From assembly GCF_019749295.1 (NCBI RefSeq), contig NZ_JACWFG010000015.1:62001-126000 (forward strand): a DNA stretch of 64,000 bases, written 5' to 3'. The notes under the pieces are model-generated. The model was not told where the DNA came from, did no database searches, and saw only the letters and a program-made list of their open reading frames with translations. Shown piece after piece: positions 9,337 through 17,407 of the stretch (position 1 is the stretch's first letter; each line of letters starts with the position of its first letter). The DNA comes from Neobacillus niacini. Its GTDB lineage: Bacteria > Bacillota > Bacilli > Bacillales > Cytobacillaceae. The position numbers were made by a program, and so were the translations under genes.

Positions 9337-10803
9337 ATGAACGTGACGAGTAAAGATACGACCGTACTAAAGAATTATATTAATGGTGCATGGGTAAGCT
9401 CTAGCAGCAATACTACTCTTGATGTTCCAAATCCTGCAACAAATGAATTACTAACAAAGGTTCCTATTTCTACAAATGAGGATGTTAATGCAGCTGTACT
9501 AGCTGCAAAAGAAGCGTTCTCTAAGTGGAAGAAGGTTCCCGTACCAAAACGAGCAAGAATACTCTTTAAATATCACAGTCTATTAACTGACAACCATGAA
9601 GAGTTAGCACGACTGATTGTCAAAGAAAATGGCAAGGCATACAAAGAAGCTTACGGGGAAGTACAGCGTGGAATTGAGTGTGTAGAATTTGCATCAGGAG
9701 CACCAACCTTAATGATGGGTGAAACCTTATCCGGTATTGCAGAAGAGATTGATTCCGAAATGTTCCGCTATCCACTAGGAGTAGTTGGGGGGATTACTCC
9801 TTTTAACTTTCCAATGATGGTGCCGCTTTGGATGTTCCCATTAGCCATTGCCTGCGGAAATACCTTTGTGTTAAAGCCATCTGAACGAACACCGATTTTG
9901 GCGAATAGACTAGCAGAGTTGTTCACAGAAGCTGGCGCCCCTCCGGGTGTATTAAATGTGGTCCATGGAGCTCATGATGTTGTAAACGGTTTACTTAATC
10001 ATGAAGATATTGCGGCGATCTCTTTTGTCGGTTCACAGCCGGTAGCGAAGTATGTATATGAAAAAGCAGCAGCGAATGGAAAACGAGTTCAGGCTCTCTC
10101 GGGTGCAAAGAATCATCATATTGTTATGCCTGATGCGGATATGGATAAGGCGGTCCAGCATATCATCAGCTCAACGTTTGGCAGTGCAGGGCAACGCTGT
10201 ATGGCATGTAGTGCTGTTGTTGTTGTAGGTGACAATGAGCCTTTCGTGAAAGGTTTAAAGAAAAAAGCAGATGAGTTAATTATTGGAAATGGAATGGATG
10301 ACGAGGTGTTATTAACACCAGTAATCCGAAAGGAACATCGAGAAAAGGTTCTAGGATATATTGAAAAAGGGATAGAAGAAGGTGCAGACTTAATTCGTGA
10401 TGGACGTACGCAAATGGGTGAATATTCGGAGGGTAATTTTCTTGGGCCCACTATTTTCGATCATGTAACTCCTGACATGACGATTGCCAAGGATGAAATA
10501 TTTGCTCCGGTATTAAGTCTGCTCCGTGCAAGTAATTTAGATGAAGGATTAGAGTATATACGTAAATCAAGATATGGAAATGGTGCCACGATTTACACGA
10601 ATAATGCAAAAGCAATTCGGCAGTTCCGTGAAGAGGCTGACGCCGGTATGCTGGGGATTAATGTTGGAGTTCCAGCAACGATGGCATTCTTCCCATTCTC
10701 AGGCTGGAAAGCTTCCTTCTATGGTGATCTGCATGTGAATGGTAAAGACGGCTTAAACTTTTATACGCGTAAAAAAATGATTACATCACGGTTTGAAGCA
10801 TAG
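9337..10803 (+). CDS. mmsA: CoA-acylating malonate/methylmalonate-semialdehyde dehydrogenase
   Basis: It oxidises malonate semialdehyde (from beta-alanine) or methylmalonate semialdehyde to acetyl- or propionyl-CoA with NAD+. It is an ALDH-superfamily protein with the MmsA-type catalytic cysteine in GSAGQRCMA, the [12 protein letters not shown] region typical of MmsA, and cofactor contacts around FVLKPSER. The ATG at 9337 follows GGTGGAGGGG; an open extension back to 9241 has no family sequence. The 488 residues match the family. It ends the beta-alanine branch of pyrimidine breakdown. Confidence 0.92.
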   Translation: MNVTSKDTTVLKNYINGAWVSSSSNTTLDVPNPATNELLTKVPISTNEDVNAAVLAAKEAFSKWKKVPVPKRARILFKYHSLLTDNHEELARLIVKENGKAYKEAYGEVQRGIECVEFASGAPTLMMGETLSGIAEEIDSEMFRYPLGVVGGITPFNFPMMVPLWMFPLAIACGNTFVLKPSERTPILANRLAELFTEAGAPPGVLNVVHGAHDVVNGLLNHEDIAAISFVGSQPVAKYVYEKAAANGKRVQALSGAKNHHIVMPDADMDKAVQHIISSTFGSAGQRCMACSAVVVVGDNEPFVKGLKKKADELIIGNGMDDEVLLTPVIRKEHREKVLGYIEKGIEEGADLIRDGRTQMGEYSEGNFLGPTIFDHVTPDMTIAKDEIFAPVLSLLRASNLDEGLEYIRKSRYGNGATIYTNNAKAIRQFREEADAGMLGINVGVPATMAFFPFSGWKASFYGDLHVNGKDGLNFYTRKKMITSRFEA

Positions 10804-10820
10804 AAAAGGAGGGGCTGATA

Positions 10821-12176
10821 TTGGTTCAAACAGGTCGTCCACAACAGGAATTACTTGCCCAAGATGATAAATATTTATGGCATTCGATGAAACCTTATAA
10901 TCCCCAAGCAACTATTGTAGCTGCGAAGGCAGAGGGGTCTTGGATAACCGATGCAGATGGTAAGCGTTATTTAGACGCAATGGCAGGTTTATGGTGTGTG
11001 AATGTAGGTTATGGAAGAACAGAGCTTGCCGATGCTGCGTATGAACAACTTAAGGAAATGGCGTATTTCCCCTTAACTCAAAGCCATATTCCTGCTATCA
11101 AGCTGGCTGAAAAACTAAATAGTATGTTGGGTGATGACTATGTCATATTCTTCTCAAACAGCGGCTCAGAGGCGAACGAAACAGCCTTTAAAATCGTCCG
11201 TCAATATCATCAGCAGCGAGGAGAATTTAATCGTTATAAGATAGTATCCCGCTACCGTGGTTATCATGGAAATTCTTTTGGAGCTCTGGCTGCTACAGGT
11301 CAAGCACAAAGAAAGTATAAATATGAGCCTTTAGCACCCGGTTTCATTCATATTTCTCCACCAGATTCCTATCGGGACGATACGAATGTAAAAGATCCAA
11401 AAGAGCTTTCTTCGGTAAAAGAAATAGATCGAACGATGACGTGGGAATTGAGTGAAACGATAGCAGCCATGATTATGGAGCCGATTATTACGGGTGGTGG
11501 AATCTTAGTTCCACCTGAAGGCTATATGAAGGCAGCAAAAGAGGTTTGTGAAAAACATGGTGCTCTTTTAATTGTAGACGAAGTCATTTGTGGGTTTGGG
11601 CGTACGGGCAAACCTTTCGGCTTTATGAATTATGATGTAAAACCCGATATTATCACCATGGCCAAGGGAATTACTAGTGCCTATTTGCCACTATCCGCAA
11701 CGGCTGTACGGAAAGAAATTTATGAAGCGTTTAAGGGAAGCGAAGAATATGATTATTTCCGGCATGTTAACACCTTTGGAGGAAATCCAGCGGCCTGTGC
11801 CCTAGCGTTAAAAAATCTAGAGATAATGGAAAAAGAAAACTTATTTGACCGTTCCCGAGACCTTGGGAAACAGGTAGTAAGTGAGTTAAATAATCTTCTT
11901 CAAAATCATCCATTTGTCGGTGATGTCCGCGGTAAAGGTCTATTAATTGGGATTGAGTTAGTTAAGGATAAGAAAACAAAGGAACCATTAGAAGTTGCTC
12001 TAGTTAATCAAGTAATTGCTTCATGTAAGCAGGAGGGGGTATTGATCGGTAAAAACGGTGCAACTGTGGCAGGGTACAATAATGTATTGACACTATCTCC
12101 GCCGTTAAATATAGAGCTGAAAGATATACAATTTATTATCAAAACTGTTAGTGATTCTATCAATAAAGTCAAATAA
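10821..12176 (+). CDS. Class III aminotransferase (beta-alanine/omega-amino acid: pyruvate type)
   Basis: This is a PLP-dependent fold-type I enzyme of 451 residues. SNSGSEANETAFK is the phosphate-binding segment, VDEVICGFGRTGK has the PLP-pyridine aspartate, and the Schiff-base lysine is in TMAKGITSAY. In this locus it most likely turns beta-alanine (or beta-aminoisobutyrate) into the semialdehyde used by MmsA. The start is TTG at 10821 behind AAAAGGAGGGG, 17 nt after mmsA, so the two form an operon. Confidence 0.9.
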   Translation: MVQTGRPQQELLAQDDKYLWHSMKPYNPQATIVAAKAEGSWITDADGKRYLDAMAGLWCVNVGYGRTELADAAYEQLKEMAYFPLTQSHIPAIKLAEKLNSMLGDDYVIFFSNSGSEANETAFKIVRQYHQQRGEFNRYKIVSRYRGYHGNSFGALAATGQAQRKYKYEPLAPGFIHISPPDSYRDDTNVKDPKELSSVKEIDRTMTWELSETIAAMIMEPIITGGGILVPPEGYMKAAKEVCEKHGALLIVDEVICGFGRTGKPFGFMNYDVKPDIITMAKGITSAYLPLSATAVRKEIYEAFKGSEEYDYFRHVNTFGGNPAACALALKNLEIMEKENLFDRSRDLGKQVVSELNNLLQNHPFVGDVRGKGLLIGIELVKDKKTKEPLEVALVNQVIASCKQEGVLIGKNGATVAGYNNVLTLSPPLNIELKDIQFIIKTVSDSINKVK

Positions 12177-12237
12177 GAATAAAGAGGTCCTAAGTGTTGG
12201 TGGACTGACCCGTTGAAATGAGACTTAGAAAAAACAG

Positions 12238-12622
12238 CTATGCAGCCTGTCCCCGATACTCCAGTGGGGACAGGTAGTTTAATTTTGCCTTCAACTTGTA
12301 CAACGACTTGCGGCTCCAACTCCTTTCGATTTCCTGGTACTTTTTTGAGATTTCCAATTGAGTTTCTAATTGTTTATTTTTTAATTTCAATTGGTCTAAC
12401 TCACTTAGTTCCTCTGTCCCTTTACCATAGGTATATTGTTTTCCTACTTGTTGAGAAAACCGGTAGGTTTTGCCCCGTTCTAAACCATTTCATCCATGTC
12501 TTAATTTGAGACTTATGTTTAATACCCAGCTGCTCCATAATTTCTTTGTTCGACTTTCCGGCTTGCTTCAACTTAATTACTTCCCACTTAATTTCTTCTG
12601 GGTAATGTACTCTTGTGCCCAT
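12238..12622 (-). pseudogene. IS3-family transposase OrfA, frameshifted and joined to the OrfB C-terminus
   Basis: From the ATG at 12622 the protein reads as an IS3 OrfA helix-turn-helix domain (YPEEIKWEVIKLKQAG, GIKHKSQIKTWMKWFR). A one-base frameshift near 12473 breaks it. In the next frame it continues as RFSQQVGKQYTYGKG and a coiled segment ending KKYQEIERSW, then jumps directly to the last residues of an IS150-like OrfB (LKAKLNYLSPLEYRGQAA) and a stop at 12238-12240. The DDE catalytic core is absent, so it cannot transpose by itself. Confidence 0.8.
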
Positions 12623-12625
12623 ATA

Positions 12626-12674
12626 AAAACACCCCCTGAATCATATTGTAATAATATGATTCAGGGGGTGTTTT
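12626..12674 (-). promoter_or_regulatory. Perfect 22-bp hairpin covering the transposase ribosome site
   Basis: The arms 12626-12647 and 12653-12674 are perfect complements with a 5-nt loop. Read on the minus strand, the second arm contains the GGGGGTG ribosome site 7 nt before the transposase ATG at 12622. A transcript entering from outside the element would fold and hide that site, a known IS self-protection design. On the plus strand the hairpin ends in a T-rich run and could act as a terminator. Confidence 0.6.
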
Positions 12675-12978
12675 TTCCTTGTCTCATTTATCTGGGTCTC
12701 TTCACTTACTTGCACAGGGGGATTTTTTTTCTTAGATTTTTCCGCAATTTTCAAAGTTCAAATTTTTCATGTGCAGTCTAATTTTGATGAGAACATTTTT
12801 TTCTCATCCCTGAAGGTATTTTGAAGCTATTAAAATAGGCTTTTGTATCAGTAGCAATACCCACCCATTGTTCATATTTTGTGGGGAAGGTAATGCAGTG
12901 TATTTACCTATTTATAAGTTTGTTCTTTGCCCATTTCAAGTAGCTGCGGCCCTTTATATATATAAGGAGGTAATAAAA

Positions 12979-13347
12979 ATGAATGATTTCCAAAGTCAAC
13001 TCCAGGGGTTAAGTCTTGGAGACTTCCAAGCGACACAGGCAGTTCCTTTTGACCCAAGCATGTACTATACTGATCCAAATCGATTTGGTGGTTTTGGCGG
13101 TATCGGTGGTATCGGTGGTATTGGTGGTATCGGTGGTATTGGTGGTATTGGCGGTATTGGTCGATGTTTTAGTTGCTTTAGTTGTTTTAACTGCTTTAAT
13201 TGTTTCAACTGCTTTAATTGTCATAATTGCGGAGGTCATCGCTGTGGAGGTCACAATTGTGGTGGCGGTCATCGTTGCGGAGGACATAATTGTGGAGGCG
13301 GTCATCGTTGTGGCGGCGGTGGAGGCCACCGTTGCGGCGGTAGATAG
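12979..13347 (+). CDS. Heterocycloanthracin/sonorensin-type TOMM bacteriocin precursor
   Basis: This 122-residue RiPP precursor starts at the ATG at 12979 (AAGGAGG 8 nt upstream); a longer open frame upstream lacks family sequence. Leader residues 1 to about 36 (FQSQLQGLSLGDFQ motif) are followed by a Gly-Gly-Ile repeat spacer (about 37-61). The core has 14 cysteines in two blocks: eight at exact three-residue spacing (63, 66 ... 84; C-F-S/N units) and six in GGHRC/GGHNC units (89-119). Cysteines would become thiazol(in)es. The enzymes are encoded just downstream. Similar peptides in Bacillus include sonorensin, a reported antibacterial. The Gly-Ile repeat is a nine-base tandem DNA repeat and prone to length change. 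Confidence 0.92.
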   Translation: MNDFQSQLQGLSLGDFQATQAVPFDPSMYYTDPNRFGGFGGIGGIGGIGGIGGIGGIGGIGRCFSCFSCFNCFNCFNCFNCHNCGGHRCGGHNCGGGHRCGGHNCGGGHRCGGGGGHRCGGR

Positions 13348-13388
13348 ATTTCGACTTTTCAAAAAAACTCAACTTTTAAATGGACAGA

Positions 13389-13423
13389 AGAAGAGCCCCT
13401 GCAATTTTTGTAGGGGCTCTTCT
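13389..13423 (+). terminator. Strong hairpin between precursor and maturation genes
   Basis: The perfect 12-bp arms AGAAGAGCCCCT (13389-13400) and AGGGGCTCTTCT (13412-13423) enclose an 11-nt loop. There is little T-tract, so it may be a leaky terminator or a processing/stability hairpin that lets the precursor mRNA accumulate over the enzyme mRNA. Confidence 0.7.
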
Positions 13424-13517
13424 CTTATAACAATTAACATAAGGGACAAATTGCGGTACATAGGATGATAGTGATGATAAATATAAATGAAGAAAGCTTT
13501 GGCTAAGGAGGAGCGAA

Positions 13518-15440
13518 ATGACAAATATGAACCCTTCTATGCGTCTGAAGGTGAAAAGGGACACGTTTTTTCTCCCTGATCCAAACAGCGGTGTGTATTT
13601 TCGGAACAACGTAAGCTCATTTCGTATGGAAGGCAGTATGATCGATCAATGGGTTGAAAAGCTGATTCCAATGTTTAACGGCGAGTACACCTTGGAGTAT
13701 ATAACAAACGGATTGCCTATTCCATACCGAGATAGAGTATTTGAAATAGCAGAAGCACTCTATCGAAATGGGTTTGTACGAGATGTAAGCCAAGACCGTT
13801 CGCATTTATTGAAGGAACAGGTTCTTAAAAAGTATGCTTCACAAATTGAATTTGTGGATAATTTGCTTGATTCAGGTGGGTTCCGTTTTCAGACCTATCG
13901 TCAAGCGAAAGTATTAGCAGTAGGCTCTGGTCCTTTTTTTGTGTCGTTGGCTGCGTCATTACTTGATTCCGGATTGCCCAACTTCCAAATGCTGATCACT
14001 GACAGTGATCAGACCAATAGACAGCGGTTGATGGAACTCGTGGCACATGCCCATAAAACAGACTCTGATGTGGAGATTGAGGAGGTCACTTTAAAAAATG
14101 AGGGGGAAAATTATTGGGAGGAAATAGTGAAGCCGTTTGATTATATATTATATGTTTCAGAAAAGGGTAATGTAGAGGAACTCCAACTTCTACATAGGGT
14201 TAGCAAGGAAGAGAAGAAAGTGTTTCTTCCTGCTATCTGTATAGAGCAGGCAGGTTTAGCGGGGCCGATTGTGCATCCGGACTCAGAAGTGTGCTGGGAG
14301 TCCGCATGGCGTCGTATCCACCAATCCGCTCTCGTTAAAAACCAGGAAATTCCAACTCCCTCTGCTACACCCGTTGCAATGCTGGCAAATGTTATCGTAT
14401 TTGAGCTGTTCAAAGAAGTTACGGGCGTGTCCGAAAGGGTACAAAAAAACCAATTCTTTCTTCTAGATTTAGAAACGTTAGAAGGAAACTGGCATTCGTT
14501 CATCCCTCATCCACTGGTGACTGGACAAACATCATCTAAATTGGTTGAAGATATAGATATGCGACTAGCACAAGGAACGGAAAGAGGAGATAACGGTAAA
14601 TTACTTCTATCCTTTAACCAATTGACATCTAGGGTAACGGGAATTTTTCACAATTGGGAGGAGGGTGATTTAAAGCAGCTTCCGTTAGCTCAGTGCCGAG
14701 TTCAGCCAGTTAACCCATTGGCATATAAGCCAGCTGACCTATTGGATGATATCGTCTGTACAGGTCTGACACATGAGGACGCAAGAAGGGAAGCGGGGTT
14801 GTCCGGTATCGAAAGGTATGTAACACAACTAGCCGGATCGCTCGACCTGCCTCGGGAAATTGTGGTGGGAGCAGGTGAAACATTCGCGGAAGGTGTTTGC
14901 CGGGGATTACAAAGATTATTGGATGAGGAGTTACTAAAACAAAGCCTTGAAGAGGAGTATACCGTCGTCCCAGTGCAGTTAAGTACGGTAAAAGATAAAT
15001 GCTGTCAGTTTTACTTGCAGTCACTGACGACTTCTTTACGGGGAGCTCCAACTATAGGCATTGGCGAGGAAGTCTCTGGGTTCCCGGTTGTATGGGTTGG
15101 TACCAATAACGGATGGTATGGCAGTGTAGATTTGAATATCACACTGGCTTTAAGAAATGCGCTGCAGCAGGCCATTTTCAATGTGCAAAATGAAGAAGCA
15201 TTCGTTATGGTACGATCCTTGGAGGTTTCGTCCATGACTCTCGATAAAAAAGTGCCGCTAAGTGTTGAAATTCCTGCGTGTGAAGAGAGAATAAAACCCG
15301 AGAACTTGCTGGCAGCTATGGAAATCTTGGAAGGGAACGGGAAGCAGTTGTTTGTATATGAACTAGAACTAGAACCTTTTTTGAAAGAGGGCTTGGCAGG
15401 GATCTTTGGAGTATTGGTTCAAGAGGAGGGATTAACGTGA
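13518..15440 (+). CDS. Putative thiazole-containing bacteriocin maturation protein (ThiF-like)
   Basis: This 640-residue protein matches the family found only next to heterocycloanthracin-type precursors (the TIGR03693 type, from memory). Residues about 130-170 hold a ThiF/E1-like nucleotide fold (KVLAVGSGPFFVSLAASLLDSG, then an acidic ITDSD). PAICIEQAGLAGPIVHPDSEVCW resembles the substrate-binding part of E1-like proteins. The C-terminal half is of unknown fold. Its job is inferred to be precursor engagement or help to the cyclodehydratase. It has a GGAGG site and overlaps the next gene by 4 nt (GTGA), which implies translational coupling. Confidence 0.88.
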   Translation: MTNMNPSMRLKVKRDTFFLPDPNSGVYFRNNVSSFRMEGSMIDQWVEKLIPMFNGEYTLEYITNGLPIPYRDRVFEIAEALYRNGFVRDVSQDRSHLLKEQVLKKYASQIEFVDNLLDSGGFRFQTYRQAKVLAVGSGPFFVSLAASLLDSGLPNFQMLITDSDQTNRQRLMELVAHAHKTDSDVEIEEVTLKNEGENYWEEIVKPFDYILYVSEKGNVEELQLLHRVSKEEKKVFLPAICIEQAGLAGPIVHPDSEVCWESAWRRIHQSALVKNQEIPTPSATPVAMLANVIVFELFKEVTGVSERVQKNQFFLLDLETLEGNWHSFIPHPLVTGQTSSKLVEDIDMRLAQGTERGDNGKLLLSFNQLTSRVTGIFHNWEEGDLKQLPLAQCRVQPVNPLAYKPADLLDDIVCTGLTHEDARREAGLSGIERYVTQLAGSLDLPREIVVGAGETFAEGVCRGLQRLLDEELLKQSLEEEYTVVPVQLSTVKDKCCQFYLQSLTTSLRGAPTIGIGEEVSGFPVVWVGTNNGWYGSVDLNITLALRNALQQAIFNVQNEEAFVMVRSLEVSSMTLDKKVPLSVEIPACEERIKPENLLAAMEILEGNGKQLFVYELELEPFLKEGLAGIFGVLVQEEGLT

Positions 15441-17383
15441 GCGCTGTCATGTTGGTTGTAGGAGAAGGGCTGCTGGCAGACCACATGTGTAAGGACCTTT
15501 CATCTCAATATTTGGTATTTCGCCAAACCGATTTCGGGGCCATCGTACCGGGAAGTATTGACTTGGCATTAGTTTTACATGATGCATGGAATCCCGCTGT
15601 TCATCAAAAAGCTGAAGAGGTGTTTCAACGAACCAATACACCTTGGCTGAGAGGTTTTGTTTCTTTTGGAGAAGGTGTAATAGGACCTCTTGTTCGCCCG
15701 GGTACGCCCGGGTGTTCTCAATGTGCAGATATGAGGCGTATTATGACAGGACACGACCGAAAAGAGATGTGGGCAATACAAAAGAGGCTTGAGTTAGAAG
15801 GAGGAATGCGGCAGGATCCTTTGGCCGCACGTACGAGTCTTTTTCACTTGGGGCACCTAGTACTGGCGGAGGTCCAAAGATTTATCAGAGGTGATCAGTC
15901 ACAATCTGAAGAAAAGGTATGTTTTATCAATTTGAAAACATTGAATAGTTCCTGGCATAGGTTTCTGCCTGTCCCCTTGTGTCAGGTTTGTAGACCATTA
16001 CCTGATGATACACCTGAGATGGCTCGAATTTCTCTGAAGAAAAGTCCGAAGGTTACCAGCGACAGTTATCGCAGCCGTTCGTTAGAAGACCTGAATGAGG
16101 TTCTCGCTAATGATTATCTTGATCAACGCACTGGTCTTTTGACTGATAAAATGGTTAACCTCGTGCACACATTTGCTGATGTAAGTGTCAATCTGCCTTT
16201 ATTCGAGGGGGACGAACGAACAGCAGGCCGTACAAACTCTTTCGCGGTTAGTGAATTAACGGCCATTTTAGAAGGGTTGGAGCGGTACTGTGGACTTGAG
16301 CCTCGCGGAAAACGGACCGTGGTTCACGACAGTTATAATCATTTGAAAAATCAAGCACTTAATCCGACCGAGGTTGGTGTGCACGCAAAAGAACAGTATG
16401 AGAGACCTGGTTTTCCATTTGAAGAATTTGATCCAGATCGCCCAATTGACTGGGTTTGGGGATATTCGTTTTTGCAAGATCGTCCGATTCTGGTTCCAGA
16501 GCTGCTTGCCTATTATAGTTTGGGCTGTGGATCACGAGGATTTGTCTATGAAACTTCCAATGGATGTGCCTTGGGAGGAAGTCTAGAAGAAGCTATTTTC
16601 TACGGTATTTTGGAAGTGGTCGAACGTGATTCGTTCCTTATGACTTGGTACGCTCAGATGTCCCTCCCGCGTCTGGACCCGGAATCCATTGAAGACCAGG
16701 AGCTTCAGTTAATGATAGAACGGATGCGTGCAGTTGCTGAATATGATCTATATTTGTATAACTCTACGCTGGAGCATGGAATTCCAAGTATTTTAGCCAT
16801 AGCAAAAAACAGAAAAGAGAAAGGGATGAATCTTATCTGCGCGGCAGGATCTCATTTGGACCCAGTACGGGCAGTAAAAACGGCGGTTCACGAATTAGCT
16901 GGTATGATGCTGTCTTTGGATGAGAAATTAGAGGCGAACCAGGAAGAATATGTAAGAATGCTGCATAATTCTACCTTGGTGCAACAAATGGATGATCATG
17001 GAATGCTTTACGGTTTGCCGCAAGCAGAAGAGCGCCTGCAGTTTTTGCTGGACGATCATCGTCCATTGCGATCATTTAACGAGGAATTCAAGTGGCAGGC
17101 AACACATTTAGATCTTACCGATGATCTGCAGGATATTATTCAAGTGTTTCGTAAATTAAGTCTCGATGTCATTGTGGTTGACCAGACGACACCGGAAACG
17201 GGGCGAAACGGACTATATTGTGTAAAAGTGCTAATTCCGGGAATGCTGCCAATGACATTCGGACATCACCTTACCCGCGTAACTGGGCTGGATAGGGTAT
17301 TCAAGGTCCCTATGGAACTTGGATATACGAAAGAACCGCTGACACCTGAACAGCTTAATCCGCATCCGCATCCCTTTCCATAA
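15437..17383 (+). CDS. TOMM leader-binding protein fused to YcaO cyclodehydratase
   Basis: The fused C/D protein (648 residues) makes thiazolines from cysteines using ATP. The N-terminal third has an E1-like/leader-binding region with two CxxC pairs (GCSQC about 95 and LCQVC about 180), the zinc tetrathiolate of this class. The YcaO domain (about 215-640) holds the family segments GRTNSFAVSELTAILEGLERYC, GCALGGSLEEAIFYGILEVVERD and AVHELAGMM. It ends in HPHPFP; the tail fits the PxPxPxP signature of TOMM YcaO proteins. The GTG start overlaps the preceding stop. Confidence 0.93.
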   Translation: MSAVMLVVGEGLLADHMCKDLSSQYLVFRQTDFGAIVPGSIDLALVLHDAWNPAVHQKAEEVFQRTNTPWLRGFVSFGEGVIGPLVRPGTPGCSQCADMRRIMTGHDRKEMWAIQKRLELEGGMRQDPLAARTSLFHLGHLVLAEVQRFIRGDQSQSEEKVCFINLKTLNSSWHRFLPVPLCQVCRPLPDDTPEMARISLKKSPKVTSDSYRSRSLEDLNEVLANDYLDQRTGLLTDKMVNLVHTFADVSVNLPLFEGDERTAGRTNSFAVSELTAILEGLERYCGLEPRGKRTVVHDSYNHLKNQALNPTEVGVHAKEQYERPGFPFEEFDPDRPIDWVWGYSFLQDRPILVPELLAYYSLGCGSRGFVYETSNGCALGGSLEEAIFYGILEVVERDSFLMTWYAQMSLPRLDPESIEDQELQLMIERMRAVAEYDLYLYNSTLEHGIPSILAIAKNRKEKGMNLICAAGSHLDPVRAVKTAVHELAGMMLSLDEKLEANQEEYVRMLHNSTLVQQMDDHGMLYGLPQAEERLQFLLDDHRPLRSFNEEFKWQATHLDLTDDLQDIIQVFRKLSLDVIVVDQTTPETGRNGLYCVKVLIPGMLPMTFGHHLTRVTGLDRVFKVPMELGYTKEPLTPEQLNPHPHPFP

Positions 17384-17407
17384 GCGCATCACTAGGAGGA
17401 CCTGAGT

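Larger units (their letters stand above)
12201..12704. mobile_element. Internally deleted IS3-family insertion sequence
   Basis: The left end (12201-12224, TGGACTGACCC...ATGAGAC) and the complement of the right end (12681-12704, TGAAGAGACCC...ATGAGAC) form an imperfect inverted repeat with 16 of 24 matches. Between them lies a minus-strand transposase remnant. A full IS3/IS150-like element is about 1.3-1.5 kb, so some 0.9 kb of orfB is missing. No convincing target duplication is seen at the borders. The element lies between the pyrimidine and bacteriocin loci. Confidence 0.75.

Noticed and set aside
12240..12781. Two plus-strand ORFs over the IS remnant
   Set aside because: They are antisense to a recognisable transposase and have no family-like sequence or ribosome site.
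13009..13362. Thr/Ala-rich frame on the minus strand (117 aa) and the overlapping plus-frame Val-rich ORF
   Set aside because: Both are shadows of the Gly/Cys repeat codons of the bacteriocin precursor; low complexity and no ribosome site.
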